From positions 56,187 through 120,186 of the forward strand of contig NZ_BBXG01000028.1 of the NCBI RefSeq assembly GCF_001570605.1: 64,000 nt of DNA, read 5' to 3'. The notes beneath the pieces were generated by a model. It had not been told where the DNA came from. It was given only the letters and a program-made list of their open reading frames with translations, and did not search any database. The DNA comes from Herbidospora cretacea (GTDB lineage: Bacteria > Actinomycetota > Actinomycetes > Streptosporangiales > Streptosporangiaceae). Every line of letters begins with the position of its first letter. The stretch's first letter is position 1. The translations under genes were made by a program, and so were the position numbers. Of this stretch, positions 1 to 12,172 are shown piece by piece.

Positions 1-1
1 C

Positions 2-343
2 CCCAACGAGGCGCAGCTCTCGCTCGCCCCCAAGCTGGTCGCGGCCGGCGCCGACGTCGTGGTCGGCGGGCACGCCCACATCCTGCTCGGCGCGGGCTAC
101 CTCGACAACGCCTACATCAGCTACGGCCTGGGCAACTTCGTCTTCTACAACTGGGGCCCGGACACCGGCCGGACCGGCGTGCTGACCCTGACGATCAACG
201 GCCGCAAGGTGATGAAGGACACCTGGACGCCCGCCCGCATCAACGGCGGCGTGCCGGTCCCGGTCACCGGGTCGGCGGGGCGGCAGGAGGTCGCCTACTG
301 GCGTTCGCTGCGCGAGTGCACCGGACTTTCGGCCAAGCCCTGA
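2..343 (+). CDS. CapA-family phosphoesterase, C-terminal part (5' end outside window)
   Basis: The frame is open from base 2, so the gene starts upstream of the window; 113 codons and the stop are visible. The segment VVVGGHAHI followed by YGLGNFVFYN is typical of the C-terminal half of CapA/PgsA proteins. These have a metallophosphoesterase fold and are linked to poly-gamma-glutamate or capsule synthesis. The GGHAHI histidines would be metal ligands. What it does in this organism cannot be told from the fragment. The next gene follows after 56 bp and may have its own promoter. Confidence 0.75.
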   Translation, partial: PNEAQLSLAPKLVAAGADVVVGGHAHILLGAGYLDNAYISYGLGNFVFYNWGPDTGRTGVLTLTINGRKVMKDTWTPARINGGVPVPVTGSAGRQEVAYWRSLRECTGLSAKP

Positions 344-399
344 ATTTGTTAACGGGCTGGTCATGGTGCGGTGAGCCCTACCGGCACTAGCGTCGTCCC

Positions 400-1695
400 A
401 TGACGCAGCGGTCCCAGTTCATTCTCGACGTCCTGATGGCCGAGTTCGGTGACTCCATCGACCGTGAACCCGGGGCGTTCCGGGCCAAGTTCCGCAAGAT
501 GGCGGCCTCCCCGTTCGCCTTCTACCGGGGCAGCGCCTGCCTCTTCTACGCCGACCTCTCGGGTGAGCTGGCCGACGACGCGTTCCTCGACGACCTGACC
601 CGCCGCGTCTGGATCCACGGCGACCTGCACGCCGAGAACTTCGGCACGTACATGAACTCCTCCGGCCGCCTGGTCTTCAACGTCAACGACTTCGACGAGG
701 CCTATGTGGGGCCGTACATCTGGGACCTGAAGCGGTTCGTGGCCAGCGTCGCCCTGATCGGCTACGCCAAGGCGCTGTCCGACGACGTCATCAGCGAGCT
801 GGTGCGGGAGTTCGCCGGGTCGTACCTCCACGAGCTGGGCGCGATCGCGCACGGCGGCGACGACGCCATCGGGTCGCTCACCCTGGAGACGACCACCGGG
901 GTGCTCCACCGGGTCCTGCAGACCGCACGGCTGAACACGCGGGTCTCCCTGCTCGACGAGGAGACCACGATCGAGAACTTCGAGCGCCGCTTCGCCGTCG
1001 CCGACAACCGCCACCCGGTCGACGACGCCACCCGCGACGCCGTGCTGGCGGCCTACGAGGAGTATCTGGCCACGCTGCCGTCGCCGCTCAACCCGATCGA
1101 ACACCACGTGAAGGACGTCGTCCTGCGCCACGGCATCGGGATCGGGTCGGCGGGGCTGCCGTCGTACAACCTGCTGCTCGAAGGGCACACGCAGGCGCTG
1201 GAGAACGACGTGATCCTGTACATGAAGCAGGCCCAGGTCCCGGCGGTCGCCCGCTACATCGACGACGAGAAGGTCCACGGCTACTTCAGGCACCAGGGCC
1301 ACCGCACCGCCGAGTCGCAGCGCGCCCTCCAGGCCTACGCCGACTCCTGGCTCGGCTACGCCACCCTCAACGGCGTCGGCCAGCTCGTCGCCGAGGTCTC
1401 GCCCTACTCGGCCGACCTCGACTGGAGCGACGTCAACGAGCCCGTCGAGATCGCCTCGGTGATCACCGACCTGGGCCGCGCGGTGGCCCGCATGCACTCG
1501 GTCGCCGACGACGAGTCGAGCCACGACCTGGTCGACTTCTCCACCGAGGAGGCGATCGTGGCGGCGATCGGCGGCGCCGACGACGAGTTCACCGCCCTGC
1601 TCGTCGACTTCGCCCACACCTACGGCGCCCGCGCCCGCCAGGACCACCAGCTCTTCGTGGATCTGTTCCGCAACGGCCGATTCCGCGGTCTGTAG
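400..1695 (+). CDS. DUF2252 domain protein (kinase-like fold)
   Basis: A 431-residue protein that matches the DUF2252 family over its whole length. The motif HGDLHAENFG (residues 73-82) and the NDFDE motif (about 96-100) resemble the catalytic loop and metal-binding Asp of aminoglycoside-phosphotransferase-type kinases. No substrate is known for the family. No signal peptide or membrane segment is seen, so it is probably cytosolic. A TAGCGT hexamer ends 6 nt before the ATG, with no Shine-Dalgarno, so the mRNA may be leaderless. A TetR regulator follows after 22 bp. Confidence 0.85.
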   Translation: MTQRSQFILDVLMAEFGDSIDREPGAFRAKFRKMAASPFAFYRGSACLFYADLSGELADDAFLDDLTRRVWIHGDLHAENFGTYMNSSGRLVFNVNDFDEAYVGPYIWDLKRFVASVALIGYAKALSDDVISELVREFAGSYLHELGAIAHGGDDAIGSLTLETTTGVLHRVLQTARLNTRVSLLDEETTIENFERRFAVADNRHPVDDATRDAVLAAYEEYLATLPSPLNPIEHHVKDVVLRHGIGIGSAGLPSYNLLLEGHTQALENDVILYMKQAQVPAVARYIDDEKVHGYFRHQGHRTAESQRALQAYADSWLGYATLNGVGQLVAEVSPYSADLDWSDVNEPVEIASVITDLGRAVARMHSVADDESSHDLVDFSTEEAIVAAIGGADDEFTALLVDFAHTYGARARQDHQLFVDLFRNGRFRGL

Positions 1696-1717
1696 TTCTG
1701 CGGGCAAGATAGGGAGA

Positions 1718-2413
1718 GTGTCCAGCCAGCCCCTTGACTACTGTGACGATGCCGGAAACTCCTCCCTCCGCCGTCAGCCGACACAGCGCCGCAGCGCGCG
1801 CCGGGTCGAGCGGATGCTCGACGCCTGCGCGGAGCTTCTGGACGAGGTCGGCTACGACGGCCTGTCGACGACCAGGATCGCCGAGCGCGCCGACGTGGCG
1901 ATCGGCTCGGTCTACCAGTTCTTCCCCGACAAGCGAGCCATCAGCCAGGCGCTGACCAGGAGAAACGTCGAACTGTTCGTGGCCCGGGTGGGCCGCCGCT
2001 TCATCAGCGAGGAATACGCCGGCTGGTGGGACGCCGTCGACGCGATCATCGACGAGTACGTCGAGATGCACCGCAGCGTCCCGGGCTTCAAGTCGCTGCG
2101 GTTCGGCGACGCCGTCGACCTCAACCTGCTCGACGCGGGCACCGACAACAACACGGTCATCGCCGGCCGCCTGCGCGGGCTGCTGCTCAAGGAGTTCGGG
2201 CTGGCCGACAGCGAGGGCCTCGACACCGCCGTGCTGGTGGCCGTCGAGGGCGGCGACGCCGTCTTGAAACTGGCCTTCCGGCGCGATCCCGACGGTGACC
2301 CCGAGATCATCGCGGCGGCCAAGACCCTGGTGCGCAGCTACCTGTCCCGTCAGCTGCGCGACTTCAACGCGTCGGCCACCCGGCCGGCGCCTGCTGCTCG
2401 ATCTGGCGCCTGA
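1718..2413 (+). CDS. TetR/AcrR family transcriptional regulator
   Basis: A 231-residue protein. The N-terminal helix-turn-helix spans roughly residues 28-75 (AELLDEVGYDGLSTTRIAERA, then SVYQFFPDKRAI), the classic TetR DNA-binding domain, and a ligand-binding domain follows. The GTG start sits 22 bp after the DUF2252 gene. The two could be co-transcribed, making that gene a possible target or partner. The last 50 bp overlap the end of a convergent small gene. The ligand and operator are unknown. Confidence 0.85.
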   Translation: MSSQPLDYCDDAGNSSLRRQPTQRRSARRVERMLDACAELLDEVGYDGLSTTRIAERADVAIGSVYQFFPDKRAISQALTRRNVELFVARVGRRFISEEYAGWWDAVDAIIDEYVEMHRSVPGFKSLRFGDAVDLNLLDAGTDNNTVIAGRLRGLLLKEFGLADSEGLDTAVLVAVEGGDAVLKLAFRRDPDGDPEIIAAAKTLVRSYLSRQLRDFNASATRPAPAARSGA

Positions 2414-2744
2414 TGATCGCCTCGACGGCCGCCGGGTCGGGCATCGGCTGACGCGGCACCACCAGAGTGATGTGTTCCAGCGCCGGCCGGCACGGCTGAC
2501 GCTGGGCGTTCTGATACCGGACGTGCGCGGCGCGCAGCTCGGCGTCGCGCAGTTCGAGGGTCCGCATGTCCGCGCCCCGCGCGGCGCGGATGTCCTGCAG
2601 CTGTGCCCGCAGGCGGAGCACCTCTCTGACGGCTTGTTCGTGGGCCTCGAAACGCGCCGCGACATAACCCGCCAAACCGGGCACTATCGCCGCCGCCGTG
2701 AGCGCGCAGGCCACTGTGAAGGTCGTCTGCCTGGAAACGCCCAT
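2364..2744 (-). CDS. Small membrane-anchored protein of unknown function
   Basis: A 126-residue protein on the minus strand. Residues about 8-28 (VACALTAAAIVPGLAGYVAA) form one hydrophobic segment, a likely signal anchor. A charged helical stretch rich in Arg, Glu, Leu and Ala (about 30-85, possible coiled coil) and a proline-containing tail follow. Third-position G/C is high, as in real genes here. The 3' end overlaps the convergent TetR gene by 50 bp. I do not recognise a family. Confidence 0.55.
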   Translation of the reverse strand: MGVSRQTTFTVACALTAAAIVPGLAGYVAARFEAHEQAVREVLRLRAQLQDIRAARGADMRTLELRDAELRAAHVRYQNAQRQPCRPALEHITLVVPRQPMPDPAAVEAIIRRQIEQQAPAGWPTR

Positions 2745-2901
2745 CGCAGTCCCGTTCCCTCCAGATGGAGCTCAGGTCCCGTCAATATGCCCGTGAGCTG
2801 GAACGACACACGCTCTGTAGATGACCTGGAGCTAATCGTTGCCAGAGGAATGCCTGCGGTTGTCCGGGCAAAGACCCGCCGCGCTCGCTAGCCTCATCCT
2901 T

Positions 2902-3432
2902 GTGGCACATGTGACGCGGGAGCAGCTTGATCGTCTGCTCGAACAGACCCTGCTGTCCGACGACCACGGTGCCCTGGCGCGGCGCCTCGACGAGTTGGCG
3001 CAGGGGTACGAATCAGGTGAGGTCTCCCGGGCCTACATCCTGGCCCTGTCCGCCGAGGAGTGGCGTCAGGCGGGTCACCCCGACGCGGCCCTCGACCGCT
3101 ACCAGCAGGCGGCCGACGGCGACGGGGGAGACGTCAACGTCGACCCGCGCGCGGGCATCGCCGACACCCTGTTCGAGCTCGACCGGCCCGACGAGGCCCG
3201 CGACGTCATCGAGGCCCTGCGCGCCGCGCCGTGCTCCCCGGCGACCGTGCTCAACGTGGCGGAGACCCTGGCGGCGTACGGAGACCTGACGGGAGCCCAC
3301 GAGTGGGCCACCGAGGGCGTCACCGCCTGCCCTCCGGGCAACTCGCTCCGCGAGTCCCTGCTGCGCACCCGCTACCGGATCCGCATCGACCTGGGCCTCC
3401 CCGAAGACGATCTCGACGCGCTGGCCTCCTGA
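2902..3432 (+). CDS. Tetratricopeptide-repeat protein
   Basis: A 176-residue protein made of paired helices of TPR type, for example the segments around AEEWRQAGHPDAALDRYQQA and DTLFELDRPDEARDVIEAL. Proteins of this kind usually mediate protein-protein contacts; no catalytic domain is visible. I chose the GTG at 2902 over an upstream in-frame TTG at 2839 because a TAGCCT -10 hexamer ends 7 nt before it, which fits the leaderless pattern of this genome. A very stable hairpin follows the stop. Confidence 0.75.
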   Translation: MAHVTREQLDRLLEQTLLSDDHGALARRLDELAQGYESGEVSRAYILALSAEEWRQAGHPDAALDRYQQAADGDGGDVNVDPRAGIADTLFELDRPDEARDVIEALRAAPCSPATVLNVAETLAAYGDLTGAHEWATEGVTACPPGNSLRESLLRTRYRIRIDLGLPEDDLDALAS

Positions 3433-3440
3433 CACAGAGA

Positions 3441-3474
3441 AAGGAGCCGCGAGACGAAGTCTCTGCGGCTCCTT
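3441..3474. terminator. Strong hairpin between convergent genes (terminator)
   Basis: AAGGAGCCGCGAGAC pairs with its complement across a GAA loop, giving a 15-bp stem with one bulged T. It lies between two convergent genes, so it can end transcription from either side. The flanking T-tract is weak on the plus strand and the A-rich left flank favours the minus strand. Confidence 0.75.
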
Positions 3475-3557
3475 GGTGCTCTATATGTGGACGGCCCGCA
3501 CGCCTGGAGGCGCTGGCCGGATGCGATGGGGAACTGCGGGGAAGAAGATCAGTCGCC

Positions 3558-4256
3558 TCAGTTGAGGAGAGCGCCGCCGAGGAGCTTCCCGGCGAGCCCG
3601 GTGAGGCCGGCCAGGTCGGCGCCGCCCAGACCGCCGGTGAGACCGGCCGGCTCGCGCTTGGCGGGGGCCTGGCGGGGCTGGACGCCGCTCACGACCTCGC
3701 CCACCGAATCGGTGATCCCGCCGGGGACGACGCCGACCTTCGGCACCTTCGGCAGCATCTTCGACATCCGGGGCACCGGCGGCACGCCCGGCAGGTCGGG
3801 CAGCACAGACAGGTCGGGGATCACGTTGGGCACGCCCGGCAGCGCCGACCCCGACGCGATGCCGAGCACGCCGTCGGCCCGTGCCAGGCCCGCCAGGCCG
3901 AGGAGCGAGGCCGCCCGCTGGACGGTCCGGGACACCTCGTCGCCGGGGGCCACCCGGCCGCACGGCACCCCGGCCAGCCGTCCGGCCTGGGCCATGGTCA
4001 TCGCCGTGGAGCCGCCCGTGCGGGTCAGGTCGCGGACCGTCTTCCTGGCCGCGCCCGCCGACCTGGCGACGTCGGCGGCGCCCTTCACGACCGAGGCGGC
4101 GACCGCGCCGGTCCTGGCGGCGGCCTTGTAACCGGTCACGCACAGGCCGTCGTCGGCGTGGGCCTGCTGCCCGGCGGCGGACAACCAGCTCACCCCGGCG
4201 GTGACGACCGCCAGAGCGACGAGCCGCCCCCGGATGCTACGTGATGTCATCGACAT
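3558..4256 (-). CDS. Secreted protein of unknown function
   Basis: A 232-residue protein with a clear Sec signal peptide: MSMTSRSIRGR, then a hydrophobic core, then AGQQAHA before DDGLC, giving cleavage at about residue 35. The mature part is Ala/Gly/Pro/Val rich with a repeated PxVP pattern in the middle and only a few Cys. I recognise no domain. The ATG at 4256 is preceded by a GGGGGG Shine-Dalgarno 5 nt upstream. The open frame runs further upstream but lacks a better start. It sits 98 bp beyond clpB in the same direction and is probably separately transcribed. Confidence 0.7.
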   Translation of the reverse strand: MSMTSRSIRGRLVALAVVTAGVSWLSAAGQQAHADDGLCVTGYKAAARTGAVAASVVKGAADVARSAGAARKTVRDLTRTGGSTAMTMAQAGRLAGVPCGRVAPGDEVSRTVQRAASLLGLAGLARADGVLGIASGSALPGVPNVIPDLSVLPDLPGVPPVPRMSKMLPKVPKVGVVPGGITDSVGEVVSGVQPRQAPAKREPAGLTGGLGGADLAGLTGLAGKLLGGALLN

Positions 4257-4354
4257 CAACGCCCCCCTGTTGCTTGCGGTAGTTCGGTGAGTGCCGAACG
4301 TAGCAGCGGGGTTTTCGCAGCCGGGAGCGGCTTGTCCCAGTCGTGGAGAACTGA

Positions 4355-6934
<2,580 letters not shown>

Positions 6935-7059
6935 GTCTATTGGCCTCGCCTTCGCTCGGCGGCCTGGCCGCCTTCAGCCACTGTCTTCCCTCGTCGCTCC
7001 GCTCCTCAGTCCAGACAGCGGCGCGGCCGGGCACTTCCCCCGTACGACAAATGTCTTTG

Positions 7060-7407
7060 CTATGACGGCGGTAGTTCGTATCTGACCAGAGCCCGGATCA
7101 GCTTCAGTTCCGTGGCTATGCGGTTGAGTTCGTCTCTTAGGCGGAGGTTCTCGGTCTCCAGCTCCAAGATGCGTTTGATGCCTGCCAGGTTTATGCCCTC
7201 CTCCTGCGACAGGCGCTGGACCTCTCTGAGGAGGACGATGTCGCGGGTCGAGTAGAGGCGGCCCCGGCCTGCCGTGCGGCCGGGGCTGACCAGACCCAGA
7301 CGGTCGTACTGGCGCAGCGTTTGCGGGTGGAGGCCGCTCAGCTGGGCGGCCACGGAGATCACATAGACGGGCGTCTCGTCGGACAGGTCGAAGAAATTGG
7401 CGTCCAT
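7060..7407 (-). CDS. hspR: Heat-shock repressor HspR (MerR family)
   Basis: A 115-residue MerR-family protein. The winged helix-turn-helix is at about residues 15-75 (ISVAAQLSGLHPQTLRQYDR), followed by a leucine-rich dimerisation helix (LELETENLRLRDEL). HspR represses the dnaK operon by binding HAIR inverted repeats and uses DnaK as co-repressor. Two HAIR sites sit at the dnaK promoter in this window. The gene starts 3 bp after the dnaJ stop, so it is part of the operon it controls. Confidence 0.95.
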   Translation of the reverse strand: MDANFFDLSDETPVYVISVAAQLSGLHPQTLRQYDRLGLVSPGRTAGRGRLYSTRDIVLLREVQRLSQEEGINLAGIKRILELETENLRLRDELNRIATELKLIRALVRYELPPS

Positions 7408-7410
7408 CCG

Positions 7411-8580
7411 CTACTCGCTTCTGGCCTGCTTGATCAGTTCCTCGCGGAGGTCGGGTCCGTCGGTCGCGTCACGGAACTGCTCCAGCGCCGCCCTCGCCTT
7501 GTCGTCGAGGTGTTCGGGCACGACGACCTGGACGGTCGCGAGCATGTCGCCCTTCGTGCCGTCCTTGCGGGGGGCGCCCCGGCCGCGCACCCGGAAGGTG
7601 CGGCCGTTGGGAGTGCCCTCGGGGATGCGGAGCGTGACCGGCATGCCGCGCAGCACCGGCACCCGGATCTCGGCGCCCAGCGCGGCCTCGGGAAACGTGA
7701 CGGGCACGGTCACCGTGAGGTTCTCGCCGCTGCGGCCGAAGACGGGGTGGGGCTGGACGTGGACCAGCACGTAGAGGTCGCCCGCGGGGCCGCCGTTCTC
7801 GCCCGGTGCGCCCTTGCCCTTGAGCTTGACCCGGCTGCCGTCGCTGACGCCCGCCGGGATGCGGGCCTGGATCGTGCGGGTGCTGCGGCCGCGGCCGCTG
7901 CCCTCGCAGACCGGGCACGGGTCGTCGACCAGCAGCCCCCGGCCCCGGCAGTCGCGGCAGGGCTCGGAGAAGGCGAAGTTGCCCAGGTTGCGGCTGGCCG
8001 CGCCGGTGCCGTCACAGGTCGGGCAGACGCGGGGCGTGGTGCCGGCCTTGGCGCCCGTGCCGGAACAGGCCGGGCAGGCCGACGAGCTGGTCAGACGCAG
8101 GGAGACGGTCGCGCCGTCGATCGACTCGGCGAACGACAGGGTGACCTCGGACTCGATGTCCTGGCCGCGGCGGGCCCGGCCGGCCGTGTTGGCCTTCGGT
8201 CCGCCGCCCCGGTTGAACAGGCCGCCGAACAGGTCGCCGATGCGGTCGCCCGCCTGGTTGGTGCCGCCGAAGAGGTCGCCGAAGTCGAAGCCCTGCTGCC
8301 CGGCGCCCGGCCGCCCGGGACGGTTGTAACCGCCGAGGCCGCCGCCGAACAGGCTCCTGGCCTCGTCGTACTCCTTGCGCCGCTTGGTGTCGCTCAGGGT
8401 GTCGTAGGCCTCGGAGACGGCCTTGAACTTCTCCTCGGTCTCCTTGTTCCCCTTGTTCGCGTCAGGGTGGTACTGCCGGGCCAGCTTGCGGTAGGCCTTC
8501 TTGATCTCTTCGGGGGTCGCGGTCTTGGGCACACCGAGGACGCCGTAGTAGTCCTTCTCCAGGTAGTCCTTGGTGCTCAT
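7411..8580 (-). CDS. dnaJ: Molecular chaperone DnaJ (Hsp40)
   Basis: A 389-residue type I J-protein. The J domain at the N terminus carries the HPD motif (in QYHPDAN, near residue 38) that stimulates the DnaK ATPase. A Gly/Phe-rich region and four zinc-finger repeats follow ([32 protein letters not shown]), then the C-terminal substrate-binding domains. It delivers unfolded protein to DnaK. An 81-bp spacer containing a 10-bp-stem hairpin separates it from grpE; hspR follows after 3 bp. Confidence 0.97.
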   Translation of the reverse strand: MSTKDYLEKDYYGVLGVPKTATPEEIKKAYRKLARQYHPDANKGNKETEEKFKAVSEAYDTLSDTKRRKEYDEARSLFGGGLGGYNRPGRPGAGQQGFDFGDLFGGTNQAGDRIGDLFGGLFNRGGGPKANTAGRARRGQDIESEVTLSFAESIDGATVSLRLTSSSACPACSGTGAKAGTTPRVCPTCDGTGAASRNLGNFAFSEPCRDCRGRGLLVDDPCPVCEGSGRGRSTRTIQARIPAGVSDGSRVKLKGKGAPGENGGPAGDLYVLVHVQPHPVFGRSGENLTVTVPVTFPEAALGAEIRVPVLRGMPVTLRIPEGTPNGRTFRVRGRGAPRKDGTKGDMLATVQVVVPEHLDDKARAALEQFRDATDGPDLREELIKQARSE

Positions 8581-8605
8581 CTAACGCTTCCTCCGCGTGA
8601 ACAGA

Positions 8606-8615
8606 CACATATGTG
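8606..8615. other. 10-bp perfect palindrome in the grpE-dnaJ spacer
   Basis: CACATATGTG is a perfect palindrome between the intercistronic hairpin and the dnaJ start codon. Its role is unknown; it may be a chance match or a local protein-binding or mRNA-processing site. Confidence 0.3.
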
Positions 8616-8622
8616 ATGGGTG

Positions 8623-8647
8623 CCCCTCCCGCGTGGTGCGGGAGGGG
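8623..8647. other. Intercistronic hairpin between grpE and dnaJ
   Basis: CCCCTCCCGC, a 5-nt loop and GCGGGAGGGG form a perfect 10-bp G/C stem in the 81-bp gap. There is no T-run on the minus strand, so full termination is unlikely. It could pause polymerase, protect the upstream mRNA, or lower dnaJ relative to dnaK-grpE. Confidence 0.6.
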
Positions 8648-8661
8648 GCTCCCTCAGAGAT

Positions 8662-9257
8662 TCAGGCGCCGGCGGGCTCGTCGTCGAGGACGTCGCCACC
8701 ACCGGACTCCGGCTCGGCCACCGCGACCCGCGCGGGACGCAGGACACGCTCGCCGAGGCGGTAACCGGGCTGCAGGATCTCGACACAGGTCGCCTCGGCG
8801 ACCTCGGCCGAGTAGCTGTGCATCAGGGCCTCGTGGATCGTCGGGTCGAAGGGGTCGCCCTTCGAGCCGAACGACGACAGGCCCAGCTTGCCGACGGCCG
8901 ATTCGAGCGACTCGCTCACCTTGGCGAAACCACCGGTCAGCTCCCCGTGGTCACGCGCCCGGCCGATGTCGTCGAGGACCGGCAGCAGCTCGTTGATCAC
9001 ACCGGCGACGGCCTGCTCACGAACGGTGATCCGGTCGCGCTCGACCCGCTTGCGGTAGTTGGAGAACTCCGCCTGGAGGCGCTGGAGGTCGGCGGTGCGC
9101 TCGGCCAGGAGCTCCGCGGCCGCCCCGCCCAGGGCGGAGGTGTCGGCCGCGGTCTCGTCGGGCGCGGGCGCGGTCTCGCGGGCCGCCAGCGTCTCGGGGT
9201 CGATCTTGCGGTTGTCGCGGATCACCGGCTCCTGCTCGGAACCGTTCTCACGCGGGG

Positions 9258-9261
<4 letters not shown>
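8662..9261 (-). CDS. grpE: Nucleotide exchange factor GrpE
   Basis: A 199-residue GrpE. It has an acidic, disordered N terminus, a long coiled coil (about 50-90, [28 protein letters not shown]), and a C-terminal beta domain ending in the usual [19 protein letters not shown] motif. It releases ADP from DnaK. The GTG start overlaps the dnaK stop in a GTGA tetranucleotide, so translation of the two is coupled. Confidence 0.96.
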
Positions 9262-11129
<1,868 letters not shown>

Positions 11130-11150
11130 GAGTACGTCCTTGTAGTCAAA

Positions 11151-11171
11151 GTTGAGTCGATGTGACTCAAT
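11151..11171. promoter_or_regulatory. HAIR operator, proximal copy (HspR site)
   Basis: GTTGAGT-N7-ACTCAAT matches the HspR-associated inverted repeat CTTGAGT-N7-ACTCAAG at 12 of 14 positions. It overlaps the -10 hexamer of the dnaK promoter, so HspR binding would block initiation. Confidence 0.85.
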
Positions 11172-11199
11172 ACTCGGTGAGTACGGAAGCGCTTGTCAA
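11170..11199 (-). promoter_or_regulatory. dnaK operon promoter
   Basis: On the minus strand, TTGACA (complement of 11194-11199) and GAGTAT (complement of 11170-11175) are separated by 18 bp, giving a good vegetative-sigma promoter. It lies between the two HAIR sites, about 40 bp upstream of the dnaK ATG. Confidence 0.65.
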
Positions 11200-11218
11200 A
11201 CGCTGTCCTGTCAACGGT

Positions 11219-11239
11219 CTTGAGTCTAGTGGGCTCAAC
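11219..11239. promoter_or_regulatory. HAIR operator, distal copy (HspR site)
   Basis: CTTGAGT-N7-GCTCAAC has a perfect left half and a right half with two changes from the HAIR consensus. It is centred 68 bp from the proximal copy and just upstream of the -35 region, which would allow HspR dimers to bind both sides of the promoter. Confidence 0.8.
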
Positions 11240-11291
11240 TCTCGGCGCGAGCGGAATGTTCCCTAGATGTCCCTGATTCGACCCCTAGGGG

Positions 11292-11660
11292 TCACCGGGC
11301 CCCGTCGAAGATCACCCTCTTCCCGACCGGGTTCTTGAGCCGCACGTACGTGGCCTTCTTGATCGCCATCGCCACGCACATGCCGGCGTCCTTGACCGAG
11401 CCCTCGTACAGGGTGATCCGGACCGTCTTCCTCGTCTCCTTGACCGCGACCCTGGTGAGGACCGTGCACGGCTCCACCCCCGACCACCACACGACGCGCA
11501 CCCCGCGCATGTGGGGCCTGGCGGTCAGCCACCTCACCTTGTGGGGGTTGAGCGCGCCCTTCTGGATCTTGACCACCTTCGGCCCGGGGGCGGCGGCCTG
11601 GGCGGGGGCGGCGGGAACGAGCAGGGCGGCCACGGCCGCGCCGACGACTAAGAGTCTCAT
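11292..11660 (-). CDS. Exported protein, paralogue of the upstream lipoprotein
   Basis: A 122-residue protein with a cleavable signal peptide (MRLLVVGAAVAALLVPAAPAQA, cleavage near residue 22). The mature part shares WSGVEPC, a VxVKET stretch, an L-x-EG turn and a DGA ending with the neighbouring gene, so the two are tandem duplicates. Two conserved Cys (in EPC and about 31 residues later) could form a disulfide. I do not know the family's function. The ATG overlaps the stop of the upstream gene (ATGA). Confidence 0.7.
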   Translation of the reverse strand: MRLLVVGAAVAALLVPAAPAQAAAPGPKVVKIQKGALNPHKVRWLTARPHMRGVRVVWWSGVEPCTVLTRVAVKETRKTVRITLYEGSVKDAGMCVAMAIKKATYVRLKNPVGKRVIFDGAR

Positions 11661-12094
11661 TGGGCACCATCCACGACTTCCCGGCCGGCCAGGGGTTTGG
11701 CCAGCTTGACGAACGTCTCCTTCTCGATCGCGATCTGGATGCAGGCCGCCTCGGGATCGGTGGTGCCCTCCCAGAGGGTCACCGTGACCTCCGTGTCGGT
11801 TTCCTTCACGTCGACGCGGTCGAGGGTGTAGCAGGGCTCGACCCCCGAACTCCACGAGATCATCACGCCGTCGCCGGCGGGGGTGGCGCGCGTCCAGGGC
11901 ACCTTGCGTGGTTCCACCGTGCCGCCCTTGGGCTGCACCAGCGTCGGCCCGCTCGGCGTGGCCGAGGCCGGCGGGGCGGCGGGCTGGTCGGGGCCGATCG
12001 GTGAACCGCTGTCCACGGCGTCTCCATTTCCGCAGGCCGAGGCCATGATCACGGTCGTGAACATGGCCGCGATGACGAGCCGGATCCTTCTCAT
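11657..12094 (-). CDS. Putative lipoprotein, paralogue of the downstream exported protein
   Basis: A 145-residue protein. Its N terminus ends in ASAC (Cys near residue 20), a plausible lipobox, followed by a Pro/Ser/Ala linker. The C-terminal ~95 residues are homologous to the next gene (WSSGVEPC, VDVKET, LWEG, DGAQ). An anchored copy and a free exported copy made from one mRNA suggest action outside the membrane. I chose the ATG at 12094; longer in-frame starts exist but would remove the signal from the N terminus. Function unknown. Confidence 0.65.
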   Translation of the reverse strand: MRRIRLVIAAMFTTVIMASACGNGDAVDSGSPIGPDQPAAPPASATPSGPTLVQPKGGTVEPRKVPWTRATPAGDGVMISWSSGVEPCYTLDRVDVKETDTEVTVTLWEGTTDPEAACIQIAIEKETFVKLAKPLAGREVVDGAQ

Positions 12095-12136
12095 GTCCGT
12101 ATGACGGGTGTCACTCCGAAGGGGTTCAGCGACCCG

Positions 12137-12166
12137 TTGACTCCGGTATGGCCACGGGTTTAATTT
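12137..12166 (+). promoter_or_regulatory. Promoter of the ABC exporter operon
   Basis: TTGACT-N18-TAATTT, with the -10 hexamer ending 6 nt before the ATG at 12173. This is the best-formed promoter of the leaderless type in the window. Confidence 0.7.
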
Positions 12167-12172
12167 CATCAC

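Noticed and set aside
361..1707. 448-codon open frame on the minus strand
   Set aside because: It is antisense to the DUF2252 gene. At this G+C the complement of a coding frame stays open, and its translation is Val/Gly/Asp/Arg-rich low-complexity sequence.
6958..6972. GGCGG-CCTGG-CCGCC hairpin between hspR and clpB
   Set aside because: It is short, without a T-tract, and of a kind expected often by chance at 70% G+C. Not enough to call an attenuator.
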